Positions 45,967 through 54,326 of a DNA stretch of 64,000 nucleotides are shown here, in pieces. This DNA comes from Tabrizicola sp. (GTDB taxonomy: Bacteria; Pseudomonadota; Alphaproteobacteria; Rhodobacterales; Rhodobacteraceae). A program made the translations under genes and the position numbers. The number at the start of each line of letters is the position of its first letter. Positions within the stretch are counted from its first letter, which is position 1. The notes below the pieces were generated by a model. The model made no database searches, was not told the origin of the DNA, and saw only the letters and a program-made list of their open reading frames with translations. The stretch lies in NCBI RefSeq assembly GCF_030373185.1, contig NZ_JAUCZH010000001.1:1-64000 (forward strand). The letters run 5' to 3'.

Positions 45967-47124
45967 TCAGCGCAGATAAGTCATCGGGTCCAGACTGTCG
46001 ACGCCCTTCCTGACTTCGAAATGCAGGAACGCAGGGTCAGCCTTGCGCACCGCGCCGATGGTCTGGCCGCGCTTGACAGTGTCGCCCTTCTTGACGGTCA
46101 GGCCGTCCAGCCCGGCATAGACGGTCAACAAACCATCAGTATGGCGGATCACCACGATCGGCACCTGCCCGGTGTCGCGGGTAATCGCGGCAACGGTGCC
46201 GCTGGCGGCGGCCTTGACCGGCGTGCCTGCTGCTGCGGCAATATCGATGCCCTGATTGCTGCGCTTGTCATAGCCGCGGATGATCTTGCCTTGCACCGGC
46301 ATGACAAAGGCGCTGGCCGAGGCCCCGGTCGTGCCGCTGCCCAGATCGGGCGAAGGCGGGGTGGCCTTGGGTTTGCTGGCGGCGGCTTCGGTCTTTTCGT
46401 TCGGCAAGGGCTTTGAGGCCGAGGGTGGTTCGGGGGTGGGTGATCCTGCGCCCGGCGACGTCGGCACGGGTTCGCGGTTCGGCGCAGGGGCGGTGGCGAT
46501 CGGGATGATAAGCGTCTGCCCCTCACGGATCGCCATGTCAGAGCCAAGCTGGTTCCAGTCGGCCAGCGCCTTGGCTGATACATTGTAGGTCCGCGCGATG
46601 GTGAAGGCGGTTTCGCCCCGGGCAACGCGGTGAGTCGAGGGCTGTGCGGCGACCGGTTTCGATGCGGTCGGGGCCGGGGCCGAGGACGGGCCAGCGGAGT
46701 CCAGCGCGGTGGTGGCAATCGCGGTGATGTCGACAGGTCCGCTGCCACCACCGATCGTGGCGGGTTGCGGTGCCGCCGAAACGCGCTTTGGCAAAAGCAG
46801 CAACTCGCCGTCGCGCAAGGGGTCGGTCGGGCGCAAGGCGTTGGTGCGGGCCAGTTCTTCAGGGTTCAGGCCCAGCCGCCCTGCCATGGCCGCCACGGTG
46901 TCGCCGCGCCGGGCCTTGGCAAGCTGATAATCGGGATAGGACAGGATGCCGTTTGCATCCGGCCTTGGTGCGGCCGCAGTGGACTGTCGGGCTGCTTCGG
47001 ATGTAGAGCCACCACCCCCGCGCAGATCCCAGTCCAGCTCGCCGGTATTAACGCAGGCCGACAGCGCCAGCGCACTTGCCCCAAGGACCAGACCGGTCCG
47101 AATTCTGCCGTTGATTTTCTGCAT
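45967..47124 (-). CDS. nlpD: NlpD-like lipoprotein with two LysM domains and a degenerate LytM (M23) domain
   Basis: A 385-aa protein. The lipoprotein signal is LVLGASALALSAC (Cys24). LysM domains cover about 70-115 (DYQLAKARRGDTVAAMAG...) and about 163-208 (THRVARGETAFTIARTYNV...). The M23 domain is C-terminal (about 275-385). Zinc ligands are lost: H-x3-D is NQGID, and the HxH of PHLHFEV is AFLHFEV. So it is probably an amidase activator rather than a peptidase, like E. coli NlpD. The gene order surE-pcm-nlpD supports this. Confidence 0.88.
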   Translation of the reverse strand: MQKINGRIRTGLVLGASALALSACVNTGELDWDLRGGGGSTSEAARQSTAAAPRPDANGILSYPDYQLAKARRGDTVAAMAGRLGLNPEELARTNALRPTDPLRDGELLLLPKRVSAAPQPATIGGGSGPVDITAIATTALDSAGPSSAPAPTASKPVAAQPSTHRVARGETAFTIARTYNVSAKALADWNQLGSDMAIREGQTLIIPIATAPAPNREPVPTSPGAGSPTPEPPSASKPLPNEKTEAAASKPKATPPSPDLGSGTTGASASAFVMPVQGKIIRGYDKRSNQGIDIAAAAGTPVKAAASGTVAAITRDTGQVPIVVIRHTDGLLTVYAGLDGLTVKKGDTVKRGQTIGAVRKADPAFLHFEVRKGVDSLDPMTYLR

Positions 47125-47179
47125 GGCCCCACCGCCTCTGTCATGCTGCCCGGGTTGGCCCGGTTTCTGGGCCGGTATC

Positions 47180-47854
47180 CTACTCGGACCCGAGCCCTTC
47201 GACCAGAGGCACAAAGCGCACTGGGCGAAGTTCTTCGTAATCAAAGCCGGTGGCGGTGCGGGTGACCTTGATCAGGCTTTGCACCGCATCGGACTGGCCG
47301 ACCGGAAGCACCATGATCCCGCCGGGCTTCAACTGCTCCAAAAGCGGGCCGGGGGGGTCTTCGGCGGCGGCGGTCACGATGATCCGGTCGAAGGGGGCCT
47401 GATCGGGCAATCCGTGCGACCCGTCGGCGGTGATCGTGGTGATATTCGCAAGGTCCATCTGCTGGAACAGGTCTGCCGCTTCGCGCGCAAGGCGGCGGTA
47501 GCGGTCCACGGTGTAGACCCGGCGCGCCAGCTGCGACAGGATCGCGGCCTGATACCCGGATCCGGTCCCCACCTCCAGCACCGTATCGCGCGGATTGACG
47601 TGCAGCGCCTGCGTCATCAAGCCCACGACCGAGGGCTGGCTGATGGTCTGGCCGCAGGCAATGGGCAGGGGCATGTCCTCATAGGCGCGGTCTGCAAAGA
47701 TGCCGCGCACGAAATGTCCGCGGTCGACCCGCTCCATCGCGGTCAGAACCCGCGCGTCGGTCACGCCGCGTGAGCGGAGCGCGAAAAGAAAACGCATCTT
47801 GCGTTCGGCAAGCTCGTCGGAGGGGTCGAGGTGATCCTCCGGCCCTGCGGTCAT
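47180..47854 (-). CDS. pcm: Protein-L-isoaspartate O-methyltransferase
   Basis: A 224-aa SAM methyltransferase. The PCMT signature includes [14 protein letters not shown] (near 77) and [18 protein letters not shown] (SAM motif I, near 95). It repairs isoaspartyl residues in aged proteins. It overlaps surE by 4 bases at its start and precedes nlpD, the classic stationary-phase gene order. It is slightly longer than the E. coli enzyme because of the N-terminus. Confidence 0.93.
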   Translation of the reverse strand: MTAGPEDHLDPSDELAERKMRFLFALRSRGVTDARVLTAMERVDRGHFVRGIFADRAYEDMPLPIACGQTISQPSVVGLMTQALHVNPRDTVLEVGTGSGYQAAILSQLARRVYTVDRYRRLAREAADLFQQMDLANITTITADGSHGLPDQAPFDRIIVTAAAEDPPGPLLEQLKPGGIMVLPVGQSDAVQSLIKVTRTATGFDYEELRPVRFVPLVEGLGSE

Positions 47855-48636
47855 GCCAGCCGGGCCTGAAGGTCGGCAACCAGGTCATGTGCTGTCAGGT
47901 CGGCGCGCATCGGGGTGACAGAGATGAAGCCTTCCAGATTTACCGCCGCGTCAGTGCCGGGAAGGGTGGGCATGTGCTGCGGCCCGCCCTTGATCCACAG
48001 GAACTTGCGGCCCGAGGGGGATTGGTGCGGTTCCACCGAAAAGGCCGTATCGCGGCGGAAGCCTTGCGGTGCCACCTTGATCCCGCGCGTGTCTGCGGCG
48101 GTCTGGGGCGGGAAGTTGACGTTGTAAAAGACCCGGTAATCATCCTTTGTCCATGTGCCACGGTCCAGAAGGGCGCGCACCACGGACGCGCCATGCGCGC
48201 GCGCGCTTTCGAACGGATCGGCAAGCCCGGCGTTTTCCGGCCCGAAGAACTGTGAGAGCGCAATTGCCGGCACGCCCTGCAAGGCCGCCTCCATCGCGCC
48301 GCCGATGGTGCCGGAATAAAGCACGTTCTCGGCCGCGTTGTTGCCCCGGTTGACGCCAGAAAGCACCAGATCAGGCTTGGCCCCGTAAAGCACGTCGTAA
48401 ATCGCGGCCAGCACACAATCGGCGGGGCTGCCCTCGGCGGCAAATCGCCTTGGCCCCAGTTCGGCGATCATCATCGGATGGGTATAGCTGATGCAATGGC
48501 CGACGCCGGATTGTTCAAACGCCGGGGCCACTGTCCAGACCTCGCCCTTCGGCCCGGCAATGGCGGTGGCGATTTCGGTCAGCACCTCAAGTCCCGGGGC
48601 GTTGATGCCATCGTCATTGGTGATCAGAATGCGCAT
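47851..48636 (-). CDS. surE: 5'/3'-nucleotidase SurE
   Basis: A 261-aa phosphatase. The metal site is [19 protein letters not shown] (NDDG), with the motif [25 protein letters not shown] and SGAxxC-type loop near 90-115. It dephosphorylates nucleoside monophosphates and short polyphosphate. It is the first gene of surE-pcm-nlpD on the minus strand and divergent from the ABC transporter operon. Confidence 0.95.
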   Translation of the reverse strand: MRILITNDDGINAPGLEVLTEIATAIAGPKGEVWTVAPAFEQSGVGHCISYTHPMMIAELGPRRFAAEGSPADCVLAAIYDVLYGAKPDLVLSGVNRGNNAAENVLYSGTIGGAMEAALQGVPAIALSQFFGPENAGLADPFESARAHGASVVRALLDRGTWTKDDYRVFYNVNFPPQTAADTRGIKVAPQGFRRDTAFSVEPHQSPSGRKFLWIKGGPQHMPTLPGTDAAVNLEGFISVTPMRADLTAHDLVADLQARLA

Positions 48637-48775
48637 TTCAGGCCCCTCTTTCCCTTCTCTGATTAGACGAGCGGCGTTCCCCCTTCAAGCCGCGATGCCC
48701 TGCGGCACATTCTTGCAGGAAAGGCTTGCGCACCGCTGAATTGCACGTTCAGATAACAACAGTCGAGTGAGGCAC

Positions 48776-49549
48776 ATGGCAAACGGCAACCAACAGTCCC
48801 CCGAAGCGATCCGTGTCGCAGACCTGCACAAGAGCTTTGGCACGCACCATGTGCTGAAAGGCGTTTCCCTGACCGCGCATGAAGGCGACGTGGTGGCCAT
48901 CATCGGGGGGTCCGGGTCGGGCAAGTCCACCATGCTGCGCTGCATCAACTTTCTGGAGACTCCGTCTTCGGGCCTGATTTCCATCGCTGGCGAAGCGGTG
49001 GCCATGCACCCCGACGGCAGCCCGTCAGACCGCAAACAGCTGGAACGCATCCGCCAGTCGCTTGGCATGGTGTTCCAGTCCTTCAACCTCTGGACCCACC
49101 GGACCGTGCTGGAAAACCTGATAGAGGTGCCGGTCCATGTGATGAAATGCCCGCGTGACGTGGCCATCGACCGGGCGCGCAAACTGCTGGCCCGCGTAGG
49201 CCTGGCCGAAAAGGAAGACGCCTATCCCGCCTTCATGTCCGGCGGCCAGCAGCAACGCGCCGCCATCGCCCGCGCGCTGTGCATGGAACCCAAGGCCATG
49301 CTGTTTGATGAACCGACCAGCGCCCTTGACCCCGAACTGGTGGGTGAGGTGTTGCAGGTGATCAAGGGGCTGGCCGACGAAGGCCGCACGATGATCCTTG
49401 TCACGCATGAGATGAAGTTTGCCCGCGAGGTGGCAAGCCATGTCATCTACCTGCACAACGGCCTGATCGAAGAACAAGGCCCGCCCGACCAGTTGTTCGG
49501 CGCGCCGCAATCCGACCGGCTGAAACAATTCCTGAAGTCCGTCGCCTGA
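48776..49549 (+). CDS. Polar amino acid ABC transporter, ATP-binding protein
   Basis: A 257-aa ATPase of the HisP/GlnQ/OccP group: Walker A GGSGSGKSTMLRCIN, Q-loop FQSFNLW, signature MSGGQQQRAAIARALC, Walker B AMLFDEPTSALDPELV, H-loop VTHEMKFAREV. ATG 48776 was preferred to GTG 48767. It is the first gene of a complete ATPase-SBP-permease-permease unit, spaced 4-35 bases. Confidence 0.93.
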   Translation: MANGNQQSPEAIRVADLHKSFGTHHVLKGVSLTAHEGDVVAIIGGSGSGKSTMLRCINFLETPSSGLISIAGEAVAMHPDGSPSDRKQLERIRQSLGMVFQSFNLWTHRTVLENLIEVPVHVMKCPRDVAIDRARKLLARVGLAEKEDAYPAFMSGGQQQRAAIARALCMEPKAMLFDEPTSALDPELVGEVLQVIKGLADEGRTMILVTHEMKFAREVASHVIYLHNGLIEEQGPPDQLFGAPQSDRLKQFLKSVA

Positions 49550-49584
49550 CGGGCGGAAACAACCAAACCAGCAAGGAGACCAAC

Positions 49585-50352
49585 ATGACCTTCAGATCAC
49601 TCGTCGCCGCGACCCTTCTGTTCGCAGCGCCGGCCGCTGCGCAGGAAGTCAAGATCGGCATCGCCGCCGAGGCTTATCCGCCCTTCGCGTCGCCCGACGC
49701 CTCGGGCAACTGGGTTGGCTGGGAAGTGGAGCTTATCAACGCGGTCTGCGCCGCCGCCGAAATGCAGTGCGTGATCACCCCCGTCGCCTGGGATGGCATC
49801 ATCCCGTCGCTGACCTCGGGGCAGATCGACGCGATCATGGCTTCGATGTCGATCACCGAAGAGCGCATGCAGACCATTGATTTCTCGGACAAGTACTACA
49901 ACACCCCGACCGTTATCGTTGGTGCCAAGGGTGGCGACGTGGCCCCCACGCCCGAAGGGCTGGCCGGCAAGATCATCGGTGTGCAGGCCTCGACCATACA
50001 CGCGGCCTATGTCGAGAAATACTTCGCCGGCACCGCCGCCGAGATCAAGATCTACCAGACCCAGGACGAGGCGAACTCTGACCTTGCCGCTGGCCGGATC
50101 GACGCGACCCAGGCCGACAGCATCGCGATGGACGCTTTCCTTGCCTCGGAAACCGGCATGGCCTGTTGCGAAACCAAGGGTGCGGTGGCCGATGACCCGG
50201 TGATCCTCGGCCTTGGCGTCGGTGCGGGTATCCGCAAGGGCGAAGATGAACTGCGTGAAAAGATCAACGCCGGCATCGCGGCAATCATCGCTGACGGCAC
50301 CTATGACAAGATCACCGCCGGCTACTTCTCGTCGTCGATCTACGGCGGTTAA
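49585..50352 (+). CDS. Polar amino acid ABC transporter, periplasmic binding protein
   Basis: A 255-aa SBP_bac_3 protein with the signal peptide MTFRSLVAATLLFAAPAAAQ. The mature EVKIGIAAEAYPPFASPDASGNWVGWEVELINAVC has the family's start, and DAIMASMSITEERMQTIDFSDKYYNTP is the conserved ligand-side block. It resembles arginine/ornithine/octopine-type binders, but the ligand is not certain. Ribosome binding site AAGGAGA. Confidence 0.92.
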   Translation: MTFRSLVAATLLFAAPAAAQEVKIGIAAEAYPPFASPDASGNWVGWEVELINAVCAAAEMQCVITPVAWDGIIPSLTSGQIDAIMASMSITEERMQTIDFSDKYYNTPTVIVGAKGGDVAPTPEGLAGKIIGVQASTIHAAYVEKYFAGTAAEIKIYQTQDEANSDLAAGRIDATQADSIAMDAFLASETGMACCETKGAVADDPVILGLGVGAGIRKGEDELREKINAGIAAIIADGTYDKITAGYFSSSIYGG

Positions 50353-50355
50353 ACC

Positions 50356-51093
50356 ATGATTGCCGGGGCCGTCCTGGCCTCTACGCTGGATCTTCTGGCC
50401 TTGTCGCCCCCCGGTTGGGGGGCGACACTGCTGACCGGCCTGGCAAAGTCGGTGATGATCGCCCTGGGCGCCTTCGGTCTTGGGCTCTTGATCGGCACAC
50501 TGGGCGCCTATGGCAAGCTGTACGGCGGCCCGTTGGCCCGTGACCTGCTGGCGATCTACACCACGATCGTCCGCGCGGTACCGGAGCTGATCCTGATTCT
50601 GATCCTTTATTTCGCCTTCACCTCGTCAATCAACAACCTCTTGCTGTCATGGGGGTTCGAGCGGATCCAGATCTCCGGCTTTGCTGCTGGCATCGTGGTC
50701 CTTGGCGTGGTGCAGGGCGCCTATGCGACCGAGGTCTTGCGCGGGGCCATTCTCTCTGTCCCTTCGGGCCAGATCGAGGCGGCGCGCGCCATGGGCATGC
50801 CGCCTTTGATGCTTGCCTGGCGCGTGACGCTGCCGCAGATGTTGGCCGCAGCGATCCCCGGTCTTGCCAACCTGTGGCTGATTGCCACCAAGGACACCGC
50901 GCTTCTGGCCGTGGTCGGTTTTGCCGAACTGACGCTGGTGACCCGGCAGGCGGCCAGCACGACAAAGGCATTCTTCACCTTCTTCATGGCGGCGGGCGCG
51001 CTTTATCTGATCATCTCCATCCTCTCCACCCTGTTGTTCGCCCGGCTTGAGGCCTGGGCGCGGCGCGGGCAAGTCAGGCCGGGAACAAGCTGA
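50356..51093 (+). CDS. Polar amino acid ABC transporter, permease 1
   Basis: A 245-aa membrane protein with about five helices. The HisQ/M-type EAA loop is present, EAARAMGMPPLMLAWRVTLPQML. It pairs with the next permease as a heterodimer. Its TGA overlaps the next ATG at a single base. The whole cluster is one operon. Confidence 0.92.
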   Translation: MIAGAVLASTLDLLALSPPGWGATLLTGLAKSVMIALGAFGLGLLIGTLGAYGKLYGGPLARDLLAIYTTIVRAVPELILILILYFAFTSSINNLLLSWGFERIQISGFAAGIVVLGVVQGAYATEVLRGAILSVPSGQIEAARAMGMPPLMLAWRVTLPQMLAAAIPGLANLWLIATKDTALLAVVGFAELTLVTRQAASTTKAFFTFFMAAGALYLIISILSTLLFARLEAWARRGQVRPGTS

Positions 51094-51920
51094 TGCAAGC
51101 CAACCCGACCCCAAGCCAGACTGTCTCTGCCGGTCCCGCGCCGGTGCAGGGTTTCTGGGCCACGCGTCGCATCGTGCTGGCCCTGATCGCTGTCGCCCTG
51201 GTCGGCTGGAGTGTGACAAGCCTGAACTGGAGCTGGCTTGCCAACCCCAAGTATCAGGCCTTGCTGCTGCAAGGCGCATGGAACACGACCTGGATTCTGG
51301 TGGTGACCATGGTTCTCGGGATGCTGCTTGCGATCCCGCTCGGTCTGGCGCAGGCCGCTGGCCCCTGGTGGCTGGCCGCCCCGGCGCGCGCCTTCTGCGG
51401 GTTGATCCGCGGCACGCCGCTTCTGCTGCAACTTTGGCTCTTGTATTACGGCCTTGGCTCGCTTTTCCCGTCGATCCCGTGGATCCGGGAAAGTGACCTC
51501 TGGCCGATCCTGCGTCAGGCTTGGCCCTACGCGGTGCTGGCTTTGACCCTGTCTGTCGCGGGCTATGAGGGCGAAGTCATGCGCGGTGCCTTCAAAGGTG
51601 TTCCGCATGGTCAGCTGGAGGCTGCGCGCGCGATGGGCATGCCGCGCTTTACCATCTTCCGCCGGATCTGGCTGCCGCAGGCCCTGCAACGTGTCCTGCC
51701 CACATTGGGCGGCGAGACAGTGCTGACGCTGAAGGCCACACCGCTGGTTGCCACCATCACCGTGGTCGACATCTATGCTGTCTCCTCGCGGATCCGGCAG
51801 GATACATTCGTGGTCTACGAGCCGCTCCTCCTCCTCGCCGTGGTTTACATGGCGATTGCCGGGGTGATCGTGCTTTTGTTCCGCTGGCTGGAAAACCGGG
51901 TGCCGCAGCGCACCGCTTGA
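51093..51920 (+). CDS. Polar amino acid ABC transporter, permease 2
   Basis: A 275-aa permease. An unusually long N-terminal part (about 40 residues before the second helix) is followed by the EAA loop EAARAMGMPRFTIFRRIWLPQAL. It completes the importer. No gene for metabolism of a specific amino acid follows; a 600-base spacer and then the oppositely oriented iol genes come next. Confidence 0.92.
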   Translation: MQANPTPSQTVSAGPAPVQGFWATRRIVLALIAVALVGWSVTSLNWSWLANPKYQALLLQGAWNTTWILVVTMVLGMLLAIPLGLAQAAGPWWLAAPARAFCGLIRGTPLLLQLWLLYYGLGSLFPSIPWIRESDLWPILRQAWPYAVLALTLSVAGYEGEVMRGAFKGVPHGQLEAARAMGMPRFTIFRRIWLPQALQRVLPTLGGETVLTLKATPLVATITVVDIYAVSSRIRQDTFVVYEPLLLLAVVYMAIAGVIVLLFRWLENRVPQRTA

Positions 51921-52554
51921 CCTTGCACACCGCTTCCGTCCTGTCCGCTTGATCCTCTGAAGCGACATACAAAGTCAGACGTCGGCCGGAACCGCATTCG
52001 AGATCAGTCCAGTTCGCCGGACAGTTCACAGAAAGACCACGAAGCGTCTCAACTCTATCCCGGTTCGGTCATATTCGGCACAACTTTGGCGGGCATCCTC
52101 GACATATCGACAAAACCCTTAGGAGACCGAGATGAGCGCTGTACATTCCCTCCTGTTCTGGTTCCGTGGTTCCGTCAGCCTCGAAGACCGCATGCTTCAA
52201 CGCATGGAGGGTATTCGCGGCTGCCGGCTTGATTGGTCAGACCCGACCGTTTCGGTCTTCGCGCGGCGGAAGGCGGCTGCCAGCCCCAGATAAGGCGCTT
52301 CGCAAGGCACCCGGCCAAAGCCGGCGCAAGCCGGCAAGGGCAGAAGGGGGTTTGGTCTTGCCCTGCATTTGCAGGATGCCGGTAACGTCGGGCCAATGAT
52401 CGACCGATGCCGAACCTGCTGACCGGCGCTGTTCCACCAACCGCGTCAAGCCGTTTGGCCCCCGCCCTTCGTGGCAATCGTAAAGGCCCGGTAGCCGCCA
52501 CCACCCAACCCAGCGAGATCAAAATGCCGGGAACTTCCTGCCGTGGGGCATGGC
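51921..52554. other. 634-base gap with a short ORF between the ABC and iol operons
   Basis: Apart from the 53-aa ORF at 52132, I see no intact gene. The stretch 52300-52540 contains GC-rich sequence with a small inverted repeat (CCGGCGCAAGCCGG around 52320) and only short frames. It may be a gene remnant or a decayed mobile element, but no recognisable transposase motif was found. Confidence 0.5.
52132..52293 (+). CDS. Hypothetical 53-aa ORF
   Basis: The frame MSAVHSLLFWFRGSVSLEDR...AASPR follows an AGGAGA box 5 bases before ATG 52132, which is better than chance. The 53 residues contain several Arg and no membrane helix. No family is recognised. It may be the surviving N-terminus of a longer gene, since the surroundings look degraded. 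Confidence 0.4.
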   Translation: MSAVHSLLFWFRGSVSLEDRMLQRMEGIRGCRLDWSDPTVSVFARRKAAASPR

Positions 52555-53361
52555 TCACGCATCCCGCGTGGCGATCCAGTCGTGGTCGGGATCATTCTGG
52601 AATCGCCACTTGCGCAGCGGTCCGGCCATGACGTTCAGATAGTAAAGCTCATAGCCATAAGGCGCGCCGCAGGGGTGATGGCCCTTCGGCACCAGCGTCA
52701 CGTCATGGCTTTTGACGGCCATCGTTTCGTCCAGGCTGCCGTCCTCGGTATAGACGCGCTGGACGGCAAAACCCTGATCGGGGTTGAGGCGGTGGTAGTA
52801 GGTTTCTTCCAGATATGTCATGCGCGGGAAGTCGTCCTCGTCATGCCGGTGGCTGGGGTAACTGGACCAATGCCCCGCCGGGGTGAACACCTCGGTCACC
52901 AGCAGACTGTCGGCCACCTCGCGGGTTTCCATCGCGATGTTGTTGACGTGGCGGGTGTTGGTCCCCTTGCCGCGCGGGGTCAGTTCGATCCCTTCCGGCC
53001 CAAGGCGCTGGGCCGTGTGTCCCCCCACGCCCGGTGCCGAACAGACCGCCAGAGTGCAGGCCGTGGTCGCCACTGCCCGCCAGTCGTTGCCGCCCGGCAC
53101 ATAAAGACAATGCGGCGGGGTCTTTTCAAACACGTCCATCCGCGCACCCATCTCGCCCCAGTCCTGACCTGCGGCCTCGATCCGCGCCTTGCCCTCGACC
53201 AGCACCAGAATGACCTCACGGTCCGCGGTCACGTCCGCCGCCACATCGCCCGGTTCCAGCCGGTGAAGCGCAAAGCCCACATAGCCCCAGCCTGCGCTTT
53301 CGGGGGTGACGTCATGCACCTTGCCGCGTGTGCCGGTCGGTTTGCAAAGAAGATTGGCCAT
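52555..53361 (-). CDS. iolB: 5-deoxy-glucuronate isomerase IolB
   Basis: A 268-aa bicupin enzyme of myo-inositol catabolism. It converts 5-deoxyglucuronate to 5-keto-2-deoxygluconate. The metal-binding cupin block PAGHWSSYPSHRHDEDDFPRMTYLEETYYH (about 165-195) contains the His/Glu ligands. It is the last gene of iolCDEB in this window. A copy of the dispersed repeat separates it from iolE. Confidence 0.95.
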   Translation of the reverse strand: MANLLCKPTGTRGKVHDVTPESAGWGYVGFALHRLEPGDVAADVTADREVILVLVEGKARIEAAGQDWGEMGARMDVFEKTPPHCLYVPGGNDWRAVATTACTLAVCSAPGVGGHTAQRLGPEGIELTPRGKGTNTRHVNNIAMETREVADSLLVTEVFTPAGHWSSYPSHRHDEDDFPRMTYLEETYYHRLNPDQGFAVQRVYTEDGSLDETMAVKSHDVTLVPKGHHPCGAPYGYELYYLNVMAGPLRKWRFQNDPDHDWIATRDA

Positions 53362-53365
53362 GGCT

Positions 53366-53410
53366 TGCTCTTTTCAAGAATACTCCGGGGGTCCGGGGGC
53401 TGGCCCCCGG
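53366..53410. repeat. Dispersed hairpin plus AT-rich tail repeat, copy E (inverted)
   Basis: It reads TTGCTCTTTTCAAGAATACT, then CCGGGGGT, then the stem CCGGGGGC / GCCCCCGG (53393-53400 and 53403-53410). The orientation is as in copy D. It sits in the iolE-iolB spacer, directly before the iolB start, so here it lies inside an operon. Confidence 0.65.
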
Positions 53411-53421
53411 CTCTGCCGCGG

Positions 53422-54318
53422 TCAGATCAGACCGGCTTCCCGCGAAAGCCGCTTCAGTGTCGCCAGACCCAGCGTCTGATAAAGCAGCGGATTGCGGACC
53501 TTGGGGTCTTGTTCCGCTTCGATCACGATCCAGCCGTCATAGTCTGCACCCGCAAGGATCTGAAGCAAAGGTCCGAAGTCGATGCCCCCCTCCTGATCGC
53601 CCGGCACGGTGAAGGCCCCGGCGACCACGCCTTGCAGAAAGCTCAGCCCCTCGGCCCGCACCCGAGCGGTGACAGCGGGGCGGATGTTCTTGGCGTGGAA
53701 GTGCCGCACGCGGGCAACATGGCGGGTCAGCACCGCCACCGGATCGCCGCCGCCAAAGGCGCAGTGGCCTGCGTCAAACAAAAGCTGGGTATGTGGGCCG
53801 GTGGCGGCCATCAGGGCGTCGATTTCCTCGGGGGACTCCACGATCGTTCCCATGTGGTGATGATAGACCAGCGTCAGGCCTTGCGCGGCAAGGTAGGCCG
53901 CAAACGCCTCAAGCTTCGCACCAAACGCCACCATTTCCGCCGCCGTAAGGCACGGGCGGTCGTTCACGGGCTTGGTCGGGTTGCCGTGGATCGCGTTTGA
54001 CGTCTCGCACACAATCATCACGCGGCACCCGTTGTGGCGAAGCTTGGCGATATGGGCCTGTGCGGCCTTGATCTCATCTTCCACCGACCGGACCAGAAGT
54101 TCCGTCGAATACCAGCCCGAGATGAACTTCAGCCCATGTTCGGCCAAAAGCGCGCGCAGCGCCTCGGGGTCATCGGGCCAGCGGTGGCCGTTTTCGATGC
54201 CGTCAAAGCCGATCTGGCGTCCGGCTTCATCAAGGATGCGGGTTGTGGGGATATCGGCGCCGATGGTCTGGTCGTCGTCATTGGCCCAGGCGATGGGGTT
54301 GGTTCCGAATTGGATCAT
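53422..54318 (-). CDS. iolE: Myo-inosose-2 dehydratase IolE
   Basis: A 298-aa TIM-barrel enzyme of the xylose-isomerase-like AP-endonuclease superfamily. IQFGTNPIAWANDDDQTIG at the N-terminus and the metal site block around YHHHMGTIVESPEEIDALM and LLFDAGHCAFGG are typical. It dehydrates 2-keto-myo-inositol. It is spaced 8 bases from iolD. Confidence 0.95.
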   Translation of the reverse strand: MIQFGTNPIAWANDDDQTIGADIPTTRILDEAGRQIGFDGIENGHRWPDDPEALRALLAEHGLKFISGWYSTELLVRSVEDEIKAAQAHIAKLRHNGCRVMIVCETSNAIHGNPTKPVNDRPCLTAAEMVAFGAKLEAFAAYLAAQGLTLVYHHHMGTIVESPEEIDALMAATGPHTQLLFDAGHCAFGGGDPVAVLTRHVARVRHFHAKNIRPAVTARVRAEGLSFLQGVVAGAFTVPGDQEGGIDFGPLLQILAGADYDGWIVIEAEQDPKVRNPLLYQTLGLATLKRLSREAGLI

Positions 54319-54326
54319 GTTCGTTC

